Assembly: GCA_900323505.1 (NCBI GenBank) | Contig: OOIN01000036.1 | Coordinates: 534,447 to 598,446 of the forward strand | From: Ustilago trichophora | Lineage: Eukaryota > Basidiomycota > Ustilaginomycetes > Ustilaginales > Ustilaginaceae | Direction of reading: 5' to 3' | Length of the DNA stretch: 64,000 bases | Part shown: positions 10,748 through 20,474 of the stretch, piece by piece | Position numbering within the stretch: position 1 is the stretch's first letter | Layout: every line of letters starts with the position of its first letter | Notes under the pieces: generated by a model | Database searches by the model: none | Told to the model about the DNA's origin: nothing | Seen by the model: only the letters and a program-made list of their open reading frames with translations | Made by a program: the position numbers and the translations under genes

Positions 10748-11763
10748 CCTTGGATTTTCCTGCGTTTGGCATTGCGAATTTTGACACTCGGCCTCAAGCC
10801 TCAAAGCGCCAAAGATTTGTGGCTTGTGCTGTCAAACTCCGCACACTTGCACCAGAAATGCTGCTGCTAATTCTGCCCGCCCCTCGGTGAGCGAATGCAT
10901 CTATATGCACGTACTGCAGATCAGACTACTCTATCTCTGAAGCCGCAAATACTGAAAGAGTGATTGCAGATCTTACTAGTGGACAGGAACCTTCCCGTAT
11001 ATCCGCGTAACGGGAATGCAGTGCCTTGTTCTTCCCGCGAGAGGTTGAATTGCGTCTCATGCGCGCAGACATGCATCTAACCTACGGAGGATAAAAAAAA
11101 AGGATGCCCTCCTTGGGCACAAGACAAGACAATACAAGACACGGGATCGTTCTTACAGTTGCTCCGAACAGTGAGTGGGTTTGGATGGTTCGGCGTGTTG
11201 TTACAGTTGCACCTTTTTGCAACCATGCTCGACAGATTTCAAAATCGCTCGGAGTAGTTGATCAACAGCTCGTGCGCACTTCAGCTACCCGTGCTAGCAA
11301 GCTCAACAGCCCTGCCTTTGAAGTTCGACTGCTCTGCCTGCGGTGAGGAAGAAATGGAGTGTGCTGATGTGGACAAGTCTTGAGTAGTTGACCAACGAGA
11401 GCGGACTGAACCTGCAAGCACGGGCAGTTGAAGTCCGCCGAGCTGTCGATCCCTAGGCGAGCTCCTTAATTGCCGACTACTTGAAGCGGTCCACGAACAT
11501 GGTTGCAGAAGGTGTACCTCGAATGGAGAAGTGTCTCATCAGCTGGAAAAAGTGTGTAGGGTCCTTGAGACAGGTCTGTTCAGTCTTAAGTTCGTTTCTT
11601 GATACGTTCATCGTGACCTCCAAGATCATCCTTCGAGATTGCCTGGTTTCGTTTCCATCCTCTCGCACCATCTCATCCAGGCTAGCTTCTACCATCTTCA
11701 TCGTCGAGGAGCGCGATCCCATATACATCTCTCATCAATAAGCGCGGGCTCCAACTTTTCATC
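10093..11763. other. intergenic region with long poly(T) tract
   Basis: No supported gene. Contains a 34-base T run at 10,714-10,747 preceded by more T/C-rich sequence. The ORF covering it (10,265-10,870) owes its length to the homopolymer (poly-Phe) and is not credible. The 300 bases before 11,764 are the likely promoter and leader of the next gene. Confidence 0.5.
10714..10747. repeat. poly(T) homopolymer, 34 bases
   Basis: An uninterrupted T run on the + strand, preceded by T/C-rich sequence from about 10,697. It lies in an intergenic region with no target-site duplication or retroelement remnant that I can see, so a retroposed poly(A) tail is possible but unsupported. Its exact length is prone to assembly error. 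Confidence 0.9.
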
Positions 11764-13251
11764 ATGGTGACCAGCATGGCCATTCGCCTCCTCTCGTCGC
11801 TCGTCTGCGGCGCTCTTCTGCTTAGCAGCACTCTCGCCACCCCCGTGACCACTTCTGCTCAGCCATCCATCAAACACGTCCTTCTCCGCGAGTCCGAAGG
11901 CTACCATGACGAAGTGTGGGCCCCCTTCCTGGCCGATCTTGCTTCCTCACCTCACATCAAGACCACATTCTCTCGCCATTACCACCGCTGGAACATGCCC
12001 AACATCACCGATCGAATCCCTTTCGTCAACCCCCCTACTCTCCAAGGCTTCGGCACTTCGCACAAGACTGAATTCCCCATCACTCCCGAAGCCGTTCTTG
12101 AAAAGAAAGTCGACTACATCTTGACCATCTCTTGCGATGCCGATTTCTACTGGAGGCCCGCCGAGTATCAACGTCTGTTCCACGAGACAGACGTCAAATT
12201 GCTCTGTGTCAATCACGATACTCACAACGTGGCTGGAGCCATCAAGCAGTATCGAGACGTCACGAAGCTTTGGATTGATGCCAACAGGATCATTTTTCTG
12301 GTGCTGAGTGAACATGTAGGTAAGAACTTGCAGAAACAGTTGGCGGCCAGGGGATCAAAGCCGGTCAACTATGAGGTGTATGTACCGGTGATGGATCTAC
12401 CGCAGGGAATCGAGACGGAGAGGGCGGAGGATAAGGAAAAGGCGTTTGTCATCCAGGGCAACTTTGAATCGGGAAGGAGGGACTACAACAAGGTGTTTCA
12501 GCATCTGAGGGATGGATTGGCTGCGCTGCCGGCGGGAACGACCGAGAGCGAGAAGCCAAAGTTGGTGCTTATTGGGTCCGGAAAGAAGCTTGAGATCCCC
12601 CAGGATCTCACGAAGAATGTCGACATGCATATGAACTTGGAGTATCCCGAATTCTACAAGACGCTTGGAAAGTCGGCTGTTCTCCTCCCCGCATTCGGTG
12701 GACCCGCGTACTACACTGAAAAGGCATCCTCCACCATCAACGCAGCCATTATTGGAGGAACCGTCATCATCGGCAACCAAACCATGCTCAACGCCTACAC
12801 ATTCCTCAACGATAAAATCGTCTTTAACACCAACCCGGGCGAGTCCGACGTTCAGGCCGCCATCCGATACCTCTCGCTCGACCAAACTACGAGGAATGAC
12901 AGACTCAAGTACATCCGAGAGTACCGACACCAACTCATCCGTCAGAACCGGGCCCTCCTCGAAGAGCTGGTCAACCCATCAGCCGTCGCTTCACAGGCGT
13001 CAAACAAGTCGACAAAGGCTATGGTGGGTCAGTACTTTGACGCAGCCAAGTCGATCCCGGCGGAACACCCGCACTCATCCGGTGCTGGATTCGTCGTGTT
13101 CCTAGGATTGATCCTCGCTTTCATCTTCCGAAGAAGCCTCGTTAGGCAGTACAAGTCGATCAAGGGCCAGTACTTTGCAGAGCAGACCGCGGAGAGGGAT
13201 TACATTCCGGTGTCCATGTCGAATACCCCGGTGATGCGCGCCGCTAATTGA
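11764..13251 (+). CDS. membrane-anchored glycosyltransferase-like protein
   Basis: 495 residues in one exon. It opens with a hydrophobic signal peptide (about residues 6-25, ending near ALLLSSTLATP), has a soluble body of about 410 residues, and one transmembrane helix near 440-457 (GFVVFLGLILAFIF) followed by a basic stop-transfer sequence and a short cytosolic tail: a type I membrane layout. The body has alternating hydrophobic strands and helices, with GGTVIIGN and an arrangement near the C-terminal half (FGGPAYYTEKAS ... INAAIIGG) that recalls the donor-binding half of GT-B glycosyltransferases. That reading is inference; I do not recognise a named family. Two in-frame ATGs lie close together (11,764 and 11,776); either gives the same signal peptide. 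It starts a run of three secretory-pathway genes. Confidence 0.75.
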   Translation: MVTSMAIRLLSSLVCGALLLSSTLATPVTTSAQPSIKHVLLRESEGYHDEVWAPFLADLASSPHIKTTFSRHYHRWNMPNITDRIPFVNPPTLQGFGTSHKTEFPITPEAVLEKKVDYILTISCDADFYWRPAEYQRLFHETDVKLLCVNHDTHNVAGAIKQYRDVTKLWIDANRIIFLVLSEHVGKNLQKQLAARGSKPVNYEVYVPVMDLPQGIETERAEDKEKAFVIQGNFESGRRDYNKVFQHLRDGLAALPAGTTESEKPKLVLIGSGKKLEIPQDLTKNVDMHMNLEYPEFYKTLGKSAVLLPAFGGPAYYTEKASSTINAAIIGGTVIIGNQTMLNAYTFLNDKIVFNTNPGESDVQAAIRYLSLDQTTRNDRLKYIREYRHQLIRQNRALLEELVNPSAVASQASNKSTKAMVGQYFDAAKSIPAEHPHSSGAGFVVFLGLILAFIFRRSLVRQYKSIKGQYFAEQTAERDYIPVSMSNTPVMRAAN

Positions 13252-14050
13252 GCGCGGTGCATTTCGCGCATTGGTCACGAGGATTCTTGGTCAGCACAAA
13301 CAGCGCACATCTTATCTCAGAATGGTTGTGCGCTCCCACACTCTTTTGGAGACCTTACACTTGTATATTTGACACGGAACAATGGATGCAACGATTTGTT
13401 ACACGCAGAGCAGCAGCGATGAGCTTATCCAAATGTACGAGGGGTATGCTGATTGAAGAGGGGAGGCCGATGCTGATTGAAAAAAGGATGCTAAGGAGGT
13501 CAAAATGTCAACGTGTGGCATTAGTTCCGCAGACCAGCCGCCATCCCATGTGATCAGATGAAGTCGAGCATGCACTGTTGTGTCAAACTCAGGTGGGGCA
13601 GTTGATCGGAGCAACGCGGAGTCGTTGAATCGCAACATCATTGTCTCTTCGCTGTCTAGTTGGTGGCGTGGCGGTGCTACCTTTATCATCTTTGCTCGAC
13701 CCACACAACGGCGATTGCAGAGTTGTCGCGTGACGATGGTCCCCCTGATTCTGCCCTGATTGTTGTTATCAGAAAAAGGGGTGCTTTGAGATGATGTGAG
13801 TCGACCTCGACACTTGTTGAAGCAAATCCTGCACTTCATAACGCCCGTGCGAACCTACGTTGGACCCACCGTGTCAGCTCTGGGTGAATCGAAAGCTGGC
13901 TGGCCCTGTCCCTGATGCCGGTTGTGAAGGTTCCTGTGGGGATTGTCACGGGTACAAAGACTGCTCAAGAAAGGAAGATTGAGCAGAATCTTGCCATCAC
14001 TCCTCACTTTCTTTTCCTCGTTCTTCAACGGTCCTGGCGACACATTGAAG
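13252..14050. other. intergenic region upstream of the esterase gene
   Basis: About 800 bases with no supported gene. The last ~100 bases before 14,051 are CT-rich and presumably the leader of the esterase mRNA. The frame of the esterase stays open upstream to about 13,943, but those codons lie ahead of the signal peptide and are read here as leader. Confidence 0.4.
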
Positions 14051-15382
14051 ATGCGCTCCTTTATTTGGCAACTGCTTATGGCGACTCTGCTATCAGTCGA
14101 GCTCACTTTGGCTCAAGGAGGTCCCCCTCCCTGGTTTGACGGACATAAAAATGGGCACGGACCGCCCAACGGCGTTGATACACTGGCTGGTAGTCACTGG
14201 AACGCAATGCCTGGTCCGAAGATGCCGCCACCTGGAGGTCAAGGAGGTCAATTTGGCGGCATGCCGCCGTGGGCCACCCAGCCTGGCGGCGGCTCTGGCA
14301 ATCATCCAGGAGGCGCACCAGGTGGTGCCCCTGGCGGAACTCCTAATGCTCCTCAAGGCGGATGGCCTGGTGGACAGCCTGCTGGAATTCCTGGAACGGG
14401 TGCTGGAAGCCCTCCTGCGGGTACTGCCGGCGGCAACGGCGGCTTTGGAGGTGGCTCCGGCGGCGGCGAGTGCAACCTCCAGCAGGAGACCGGCTTCCCT
14501 GGCCAGCCCACGAAAGCTACCATGTACACCTACGTTCCCAAGACCTTCAAGAAAGGTAACCCTGTTGTTGTCGCTCTTCACCACTGTGGCGGAACCGGAC
14601 CTGGTTACTTTAAGGAATATCCCGATTGGCCCAAGGCAGCTGACCAAAAGGGCTTCATGATGATCTTCGCAAGCTCTCCAGGAGGCACAGGCGGCTGCTG
14701 GGATGTATCTTCCAAAAGCAGTCTGAAGCACGACGGCGGAGGTGACACTCAAACGATTGCAGAAATGGTCAAGTACGCAAAGACCAAGTATGGCTGTAGC
14801 GATCACCGTGTCTACGTTGTGGGTCATTCTTCCGGTGCCATGCTCACGCAGGCACTTGGTGCGACCTATCCTGACGTCTTTCTCGCTGGTGCTGCTTATT
14901 CTGGTGTGCCTGCTGGCTGCTTCCACACCGATGTGGCCCAAGGCGCAAGTTGGAACGCTACTTGCTCTGGGGGACATCTGGACGAATCGCCAGCTTACTG
15001 GAAGGAACAAGCTCGCCAGATGTATCCGGTAAGTATCCCTGGCAGCGTTGTTGGGCAATTTTGAGGCGCTACTAATTTCAATCAATGCCAACGTAATTGT
15101 TTTCTTTTGCAGGGCTTCACAGGTCCTCCCCCCATGATGATGTTGGTTCACGGCAAGCAAGATCAAGTCATCAGCTTCAACGACCACCGGGAGGCTGTCA
15201 AGCAGTGGACGTCGCTGCACAATCTCAATCCTGACCAACCCACCAAAAAGTACAAGCTGGACTCGCAGCCCAACTACGAAGTTTCGATGTACGGATCGTC
15301 TGTCATGGCAATTGCGGCAGACGGCGTCACGCACGATAACCCGGCAAAGGTCGACCTGACTTGCCAGTTTTTCGGCCTATGA
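14051..15382 (+). CDS. secreted carbohydrate esterase family 1-like (acetylxylan/feruloyl esterase), one intron
   Basis: Model: exons 14,051-15,028 and 15,113-15,382, giving 415 residues. The intron has a GTAAGT donor, an ACTAAT branch-like site near 15,071 and a TTTTGCAG acceptor, and joins the exons in phase 0. The start at 14,051 is chosen because it opens a signal peptide (MRSFIWQLLMATLLSVELTLA); upstream in-frame codons have none. Residues ~25-140 form a Gly/Pro-rich, low-complexity linker. The catalytic module follows, with LHHCGGTGPG (oxyanion-loop type), nucleophile motif GHSSG (S260), a probable acid near D343 (HGKQDQV) and histidine H400 (GVTHDN). This is the PHB-depolymerase-like CE1 esterase fold, whose fungal members release acetyl or feruloyl groups from xylan. 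Secretion plus this fold suggests plant cell-wall attack. The N-terminal linker is unusual because a carbohydrate-binding module is often found in such a position. Confidence 0.9.
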
Positions 15383-15925
15383 GCATCTCTTTCCGATGGA
15401 AAGCGACTGCGACCGCCTGAGTGATCATGTCCTGCTTCTGCTGTCCCTCTGTTTTGACCATTGTCTATATCCACAACTTCTTTTCGCTGTTCCCGCCGAG
15501 GATGCCAGCCGCCGGAGATGCGGTACACATGACGATTTCTGAATGTTCGAGTATCTGGCTTTGAACGTTGTGTCGGCACATCGTAATCCCAGTTGTGTAA
15601 CCACCAGATTGATCATGACATGGCTGACGAAGCTGTTGACTTGGAAAATCATGGTTCGAAGGAAATGAGCTGCGGTCGCCTTTCGATGGTATAATTGAGA
15701 CAGGAGAACAACGTTGAGTGCTGCGAATGGAAGCAGAGCGACAGCACTACTGACATTTGCTTTTCTTTCTCAAACAGCACAGACAAACAAAGAACAAGTG
15801 AAAATGGTTGATTGTCTTAATGTTGCTTTGTGTACGAAGATGCTATACTTGTGTGATGAGATGCGGAAACAAAACTTGAAAACGAGATGCAAGGGCAGAG
15901 GGAGCTCGAGGGCAAGCAACCTAGC
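15383..15925. other. 3' intergenic region between convergent genes
   Basis: 543 bases between two convergent stops. No gene or repeat that I can support; it must hold both polyadenylation regions. Confidence 0.4.
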
Positions 15926-17137
15926 TTAGGCAGCGGGATCGGCCTTGAAGGTGACTTTTGCGGGAGGGTACTTTGTCAGGTTAGCGTTGTCAGGCGAGAG
16001 ATACACCTGACCGACGCCTTTGCCATGGTTCCAGATGTACTGCGAAACGTCGTACTCGCGAACGTAGTCCGACTGAGCGTACCAGTACATTTTGCCGGGC
16101 GTCGAGGCGTTGCCGAAGGGCACGTAGTCGAACGTGTTATCGGACTTGCTGTACCTGACGATATCGAGGCTCTTCTGTGCGGAGTAGGAGCACCTGTGAA
16201 TCTCGAAGCCGTTGATAATCGGGTTGTTGCCAGGCTTGTTTGATTCGTCACCGCCGAAACTGCCAGAGATGTAGTAGCATTCAAAAGCACCGTTGGCGAG
16301 GTTGGAGCCGGGACGCATGCGACCGTAAACGTAGTCGTCCGCAGCCTTGAGGCCGATGGGAGAGTAGTCACACTGCTCAAAAACGAATTGATCGGAGGTG
16401 TTGCTCTGCGCGTTCCAGTGGGAGTCGAGAGGACCGTTGTACTGGTTCGAGCTCGAGGTCTCGTTGTTGAAGATGACCTGGCCGATGGTAAACTCAGAGC
16501 AGTTGAGGGTGGGAGGCGTGGCTGGAGCGTCCACTGGCAATTTGGTCATGGGGATCTTGAGTTGGCCCGAGGGCAAGGATGTGAGGTTGGGCGTGTAATC
16601 AGCAATGAGCTCGCCCAGCTTGCCATCGAAGTTGGATTTGGTGTTCTGAGTGCGAAGGGTATAGATTGGAGGGCTGGAAGCGTTGACAACATTGTAGTTC
16701 TCGCCATTGAAATAGGCGTCAGCATCATTAGAGGTGCCGTCGTTCTCAAAGATCCATGCAAAGGATTGCGACGACCAGACGTCACCTGCTCCATTGAAGC
16801 GGCAATCTTCGAGCGAGAAAGTTGCGCCCGACTGATCAAGGTTGCTCACTGTGAGGCATTGAGAGGGTTCGTTGGCGTTGACTAGGTAGCCTTTGCTTTG
16901 TTCGGTCAACCACTTGGGGCCAAGACGCTGAGAAGAGCAGACAGCAGGAGCGAAGTGGACAGGACTGCCGCCCACAACGATCTTGCCATCTTTGCCGACG
17001 CTGAGCGGCGTTCCTGCGATCGTAATCTCGCCCCAGCTGCGAAGATCAAGATCGCAGGTCGAAGGGAAAGGAGCAGCTCTGACGAGGGCTGCCGAAGCAA
17101 GCAACGTCGAAAGTAGGAGAGCCCTGGGGAAAGTCAT
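15926..17137 (-). CDS. secreted protein of unknown function, 403 residues
   Basis: One exon. A signal peptide covers about residues 1-21 (MTFPRALLLSTLLASAALVRA). The mature part has eight cysteines (near STCDL, AVCSS, SQCLTV, EDCRF, LNCSE, EQCDY, FECYY and HRCSY) and several N-glycosylation sequons (NLT, NAS, NCS, NET, NTS). The number suggests four disulfides. The segment around QCLTVSNLDQSGATFSLEDC resembles one lobe of a ricin-type beta-trefoil lectin, which is only a suggestion. The C-terminal half, with WNHGKGVGQVYLSPDNA, is not recognised. It converges on the esterase gene and has a TATA-like box about 95 bases ahead of the ATG. A role at the cell surface or in the host apoplast is possible, but nothing here proves it. 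Confidence 0.75.
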   Translation of the reverse strand: MTFPRALLLSTLLASAALVRAAPFPSTCDLDLRSWGEITIAGTPLSVGKDGKIVVGGSPVHFAPAVCSSQRLGPKWLTEQSKGYLVNANEPSQCLTVSNLDQSGATFSLEDCRFNGAGDVWSSQSFAWIFENDGTSNDADAYFNGENYNVVNASSPPIYTLRTQNTKSNFDGKLGELIADYTPNLTSLPSGQLKIPMTKLPVDAPATPPTLNCSEFTIGQVIFNNETSSSNQYNGPLDSHWNAQSNTSDQFVFEQCDYSPIGLKAADDYVYGRMRPGSNLANGAFECYYISGSFGGDESNKPGNNPIINGFEIHRCSYSAQKSLDIVRYSKSDNTFDYVPFGNASTPGKMYWYAQSDYVREYDVSQYIWNHGKGVGQVYLSPDNANLTKYPPAKVTFKADPAA

Positions 17138-17229
17138 GTCGTTTGTGATTAGAGATTGTTGAGGATAGTAGTGTGGAGAGCTGCGGCTGCAGGATGAATG
17201 TGTACGATTGATTCAGACAAAATGTCACA

Positions 17230-17239
17230 TCTATATACC
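17230..17239 (-). promoter_or_regulatory. TATA-like box of the 403-residue secreted protein gene
   Basis: On the minus strand GGTATATAG lies about 95 bases upstream of the ATG at 17,137, a plausible TATA position for a strongly expressed fungal gene. Confidence 0.45.
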
Positions 17240-18431
17240 TTCAGCCACCATCATCTACAGGATGTCTTCGACGAAGATTGTAACTGCGTGTGGTGCAAGG
17301 GGGCAAGGGAGTTCGACGTCGAAATGTGGCTGAACGGCCAGTCCCTGGGATAGGGCCTCATACGAGAGAGCTTGGTCAATTGCGTGTACCCAATGCGGGT
17401 TCTAGAAAGCTCTGTTGCGACCGCCCGTCATCTCGAACAGGAGTGAATCATCGTAGCAGTGAAGCTGCAGCTTTAGTCTCAATATCGGGAATGCGAGGAC
17501 GGCCCGGATCGCCGGAACGATGTCGAACTCTTACGACAAAGAGTGCGGAGGCGGGTTCCGGAGCTGACGCTCGAGCGCGACGCTTCTCTGGTGTCCTTTG
17601 TGCCCTTAGAAGAGAACAGGGCGGTGCTCAAAACGGCGGTACGAGCTCAGGAGGCCGCGCTACCGCGAGAAACAAAGCTCGATATACCGTTGACACTGAG
17701 CTTTAGTTTCCAGCGGAGGAGGGCGGCTAGCGTAGTGCGGATCGGTATTCCGCGTACACTTTAGCGCGCTTGCTTTTGCCGAAGTGTTTGCAAACCCTGA
17801 CAGCCAAGAGTGCTGCAGGTTGACGTATTCGAAGCTCGGTGTGATGGTCTAACATCGATATGTAATGAGATCGACCGATGAATGTGGAGCGCCCGATGTG
17901 CGTCTGTTTTTGAGCCAAGACTGTCAGCTATCGAGAGCATGAAATTGCAAATGTTTTGGAGCTGGGAAAATTGCATGCGGATGTCTTGGGCGAAACAAGA
18001 GAGAAACAGTGGCGTCGTCGGAGCGTCAAAACGTCAAGCGCCGCCAATTCGCATCGAATTCAATTGTGATCGATATCCCCGCACTCGTCTTGCAGGCAAG
18101 TCGATTGAGGTACGCAAGATCATAAGCGGCAGGGCAAGTTGATCGCAGAGCGATCCGCTGGGATTCAAGGTTTCGAGCGAGAAGATGCGTGAACGTCAAG
18201 ACTGGTGGGCAGGCCCGCGATTGCAAACGCTTACCGCTACCGCCAGCTGCAGTCCATGTTTGATTGATTGCACAGATGCACGGACAAGTCTCAAACCAAG
18301 TAGGAGAATGAGATGTGAATCGTGGTATAATTATTGACAGCAGTAAGTGCGTAAGTAGCAAGATCCTCAGAACCCATGCAATGACGAGTGAGGGATATAC
18401 AGAAGAAGAAACTGCGGACAAAAGGTTGGTT
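17240..18431. other. intergenic region
   Basis: About 1.2 kb between the promoter of the secreted-protein gene and the 3' end of the zinc-finger gene. Short ORFs at 17,290-17,706 and on the minus strand at 17,727-18,000 are compositionally random and unsupported. Confidence 0.4.
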
Positions 18432-20474
18432 CTAAATCGGGATGCCGGGAGCGGTGAGAGGACGAGAGAAGTTGGCGCGAGAGAGGCTCGATGAGTGGCG
18501 AAGCATCTTGATCCTGAGCTCGTCCGAGTTGAACTGCGCCGGGGGAGCTCGCATCGGGCTGAGAGGGCGGACACTGCTGGGCCTGAGTTGAGGAGACGAG
18601 ATAGGAGAGCCTCCAACAGGTGTGACGGGGACAGAGACGACAGCGCCTGCGGCACCGGCAACATCGCCGAAGTAGTCCTTGTTCGACTTGGGCGAAGAGG
18701 GGCCAGAGGAGAGCTGAGGTGTCGATGGAGCAGAGACCTCGCCGAGAAGCATGACCGAGAGACGACGCGAGACGTTGTGGACACCAGTCGCGGGGCCGAC
18801 TTCGACGACGGCCTTCTCGGGGATGTTCTGCTTGACAAATTGGTCGAGAGTGAGCTCGGCGAGAGGGAGCGAAGGGTCGGTGGGGAGCGAGAAGTATCGA
18901 GTCTTGGTAGGCACGGCGCGAGCGAGACCCTCGGGGCGGAAAGGCTGCTTGGAGCCAGCCTTGAATTTGGCAGCCTGGATAGCAGTGACCTGGGCAAGGT
19001 ACGAAACGCTCTTCTCCCACGTGCAAACTGCCGAGACAGGAAGGTACGGTCGCTTGGCCTTAACGCTGGCCTTGGAAGCTAGCATCTTGACGAGCTCCCA
19101 AAGCATGTCGATCGAGGCAGCCTTGACAGCCTCGGGGTGAGCATTGGCAGCTGAAGCGCGCGACAGTCCGAGGAGATCAGCGACCGAGACGGCAGGAACT
19201 TCGATGCGGCGCATCTTGACCTCGACAAAGGCCGAGTACTCGCCACAGCCAGCACCGTCGCAAGAGCGGCAGGTGGAAGCCTTCTTGCCTTCGCAAGCCA
19301 TACAGCTCAGCTTGCCCTGACCCTGGCAGCGACCACAGCGGCGGCGGCCTTTCTGCATACCAGAGCCGGAGCACCAGAAGCACTCGTTGCCAGCCTCTCC
19401 GCGGCAGGTGCGGCAGTTCTCGCTACCGGTACCGGAGCACTTGCGGCAGGCACCAGAAGTATGAGTGCGGGGAAGCTCAAAGATCTTGCGCGTCTTGGAC
19501 TTGATGGTGCTAATGTCGAGACCCTCGTGGGTGATCTCAATGTCCCAAGGGTTGGGAAGCTCGGGAAGAAGCGGCAGGGGAGTAGCATCGGCTGGCCTCT
19601 TCTTGAGGCAGGCGATCTTTTTCCACACTGCAGTTCGGCTTTCGAGCACGACAACAGCCTTGACGAGCGAGTGCACCTTGCTGCCCTTCAGCTCGACCTT
19701 GAGCGCATCCTGTCGTGCGGCACGCTCAGCAGCCGTGATCTCCTCCTTCTTGGTAGGAGGAAGAGGAGTACCATCCTCGCCAAACATGCGTGCGGGAGGC
19801 TCGACCAGGGAAGGGAAGGTCTTGGCAAGAGCATACTGGGCGCCAAAGCGCGAAGGTGGCTGTTGATTCAGATGAGCGACACGGAAGACAATGTCGTCAC
19901 GAGTAAGGCCCGAAGTGGGGAAGGCAGGGGCCTCGCCGAAGAGGCTGCTATTCTCCGAGGACGACTGTGGCGAGGAAGAGAGGCGTTGATCAGAGTCGAT
20001 TGACTCGACCGACTTTCCTTTCTCCTCGCGAGTGTATCTCGGCTGTTCATCGACGATCTCAAGGTCGTCTTCCTCACCAATGGAGTCGACCTTGGCAGCA
20101 CGGGCGGCCGATGGCTGCATAGGCCCACGTGCGGTGACGGCAAGGTTGCTATGGTAGAGGTCGATGAGCTCTTCGAGAGCTGCATCGTTGCGACCGTGCT
20201 CGCTGTAGGCATCAAGCTTGAGGGCATCCTCGAGGTAGTCAATGTTAGAGAAGCCAAATGCAGTAGGTTCGTGAGGAACATTGTGAGGGCCCGAGATAGG
20301 TCGCTTGGCCCTGGGGGCGATGACACGAACTACGGGCTCCTCCTCGTCAGAGTAGGCGCTGTGTGTGGAAAAGGATCGCTCGGATCCGGTGTAGAGGGAG
20401 CGAGGACTGGAGAAAGTCGACTCGCTGAATGCCTGAGAGCGAGGCGAAACTGGCTCGTATGCGTAGCTCGACAT
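18432..20474 (-). CDS. SSUH2-like protein with DnaJ-type CxxCxGxG zinc-binding region
   Basis: 680 residues, one exon. The N-terminal ~190 residues are Ser/Glu-rich and disordered. A folded part begins near LTRDDIVFRVAHLNQQPPSRFGAQYALAK. The cysteine-rich block at about 340-415 carries repeated CxxC units with Gly-rich spacers (CRKCSGTGSENC, CRTCRG, CFWCSGSG, CGRCQGQG, CMACEG, CRSCDGAGCG), the pattern used by DnaJ-type zinc fingers to bind two zinc ions. There is no J domain (no HPD), so it is not a Hsp40; the layout matches the SSUH2/Ssu-2 family. A second conserved part follows (MLWELVKMLASK ... FVKQNIPEKAVVEVGPATGVHNVSRRLSVML), then a disordered Ser/Pro tail. Biological role is unknown; a protein-folding or protein-interaction role is inferred from the finger type. 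Start chosen as the first ATG after the upstream stop, with a TATAAG-like element about 75 bases upstream. Confidence 0.85.
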   Translation of the reverse strand: MSSYAYEPVSPRSQAFSESTFSSPRSLYTGSERSFSTHSAYSDEEEPVVRVIAPRAKRPISGPHNVPHEPTAFGFSNIDYLEDALKLDAYSEHGRNDAALEELIDLYHSNLAVTARGPMQPSAARAAKVDSIGEEDDLEIVDEQPRYTREEKGKSVESIDSDQRLSSSPQSSSENSSLFGEAPAFPTSGLTRDDIVFRVAHLNQQPPSRFGAQYALAKTFPSLVEPPARMFGEDGTPLPPTKKEEITAAERAARQDALKVELKGSKVHSLVKAVVVLESRTAVWKKIACLKKRPADATPLPLLPELPNPWDIEITHEGLDISTIKSKTRKIFELPRTHTSGACRKCSGTGSENCRTCRGEAGNECFWCSGSGMQKGRRRCGRCQGQGKLSCMACEGKKASTCRSCDGAGCGEYSAFVEVKMRRIEVPAVSVADLLGLSRASAANAHPEAVKAASIDMLWELVKMLASKASVKAKRPYLPVSAVCTWEKSVSYLAQVTAIQAAKFKAGSKQPFRPEGLARAVPTKTRYFSLPTDPSLPLAELTLDQFVKQNIPEKAVVEVGPATGVHNVSRRLSVMLLGEVSAPSTPQLSSGPSSPKSNKDYFGDVAGAAGAVVSVPVTPVGGSPISSPQLRPSSVRPLSPMRAPPAQFNSDELRIKMLRHSSSLSRANFSRPLTAPGIPI

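Noticed and set aside
10265..10870. 201-codon ORF
   Set aside because: Length is carried by a 34-base T run giving poly-Phe; no recognisable protein sequence.
14093..15334. 413-codon minus-strand ORF overlapping the esterase gene
   Set aside because: It is the antisense shadow of a GC-rich Gly/Pro coding region, while the + strand shows a complete catalytic triad and a valid intron.
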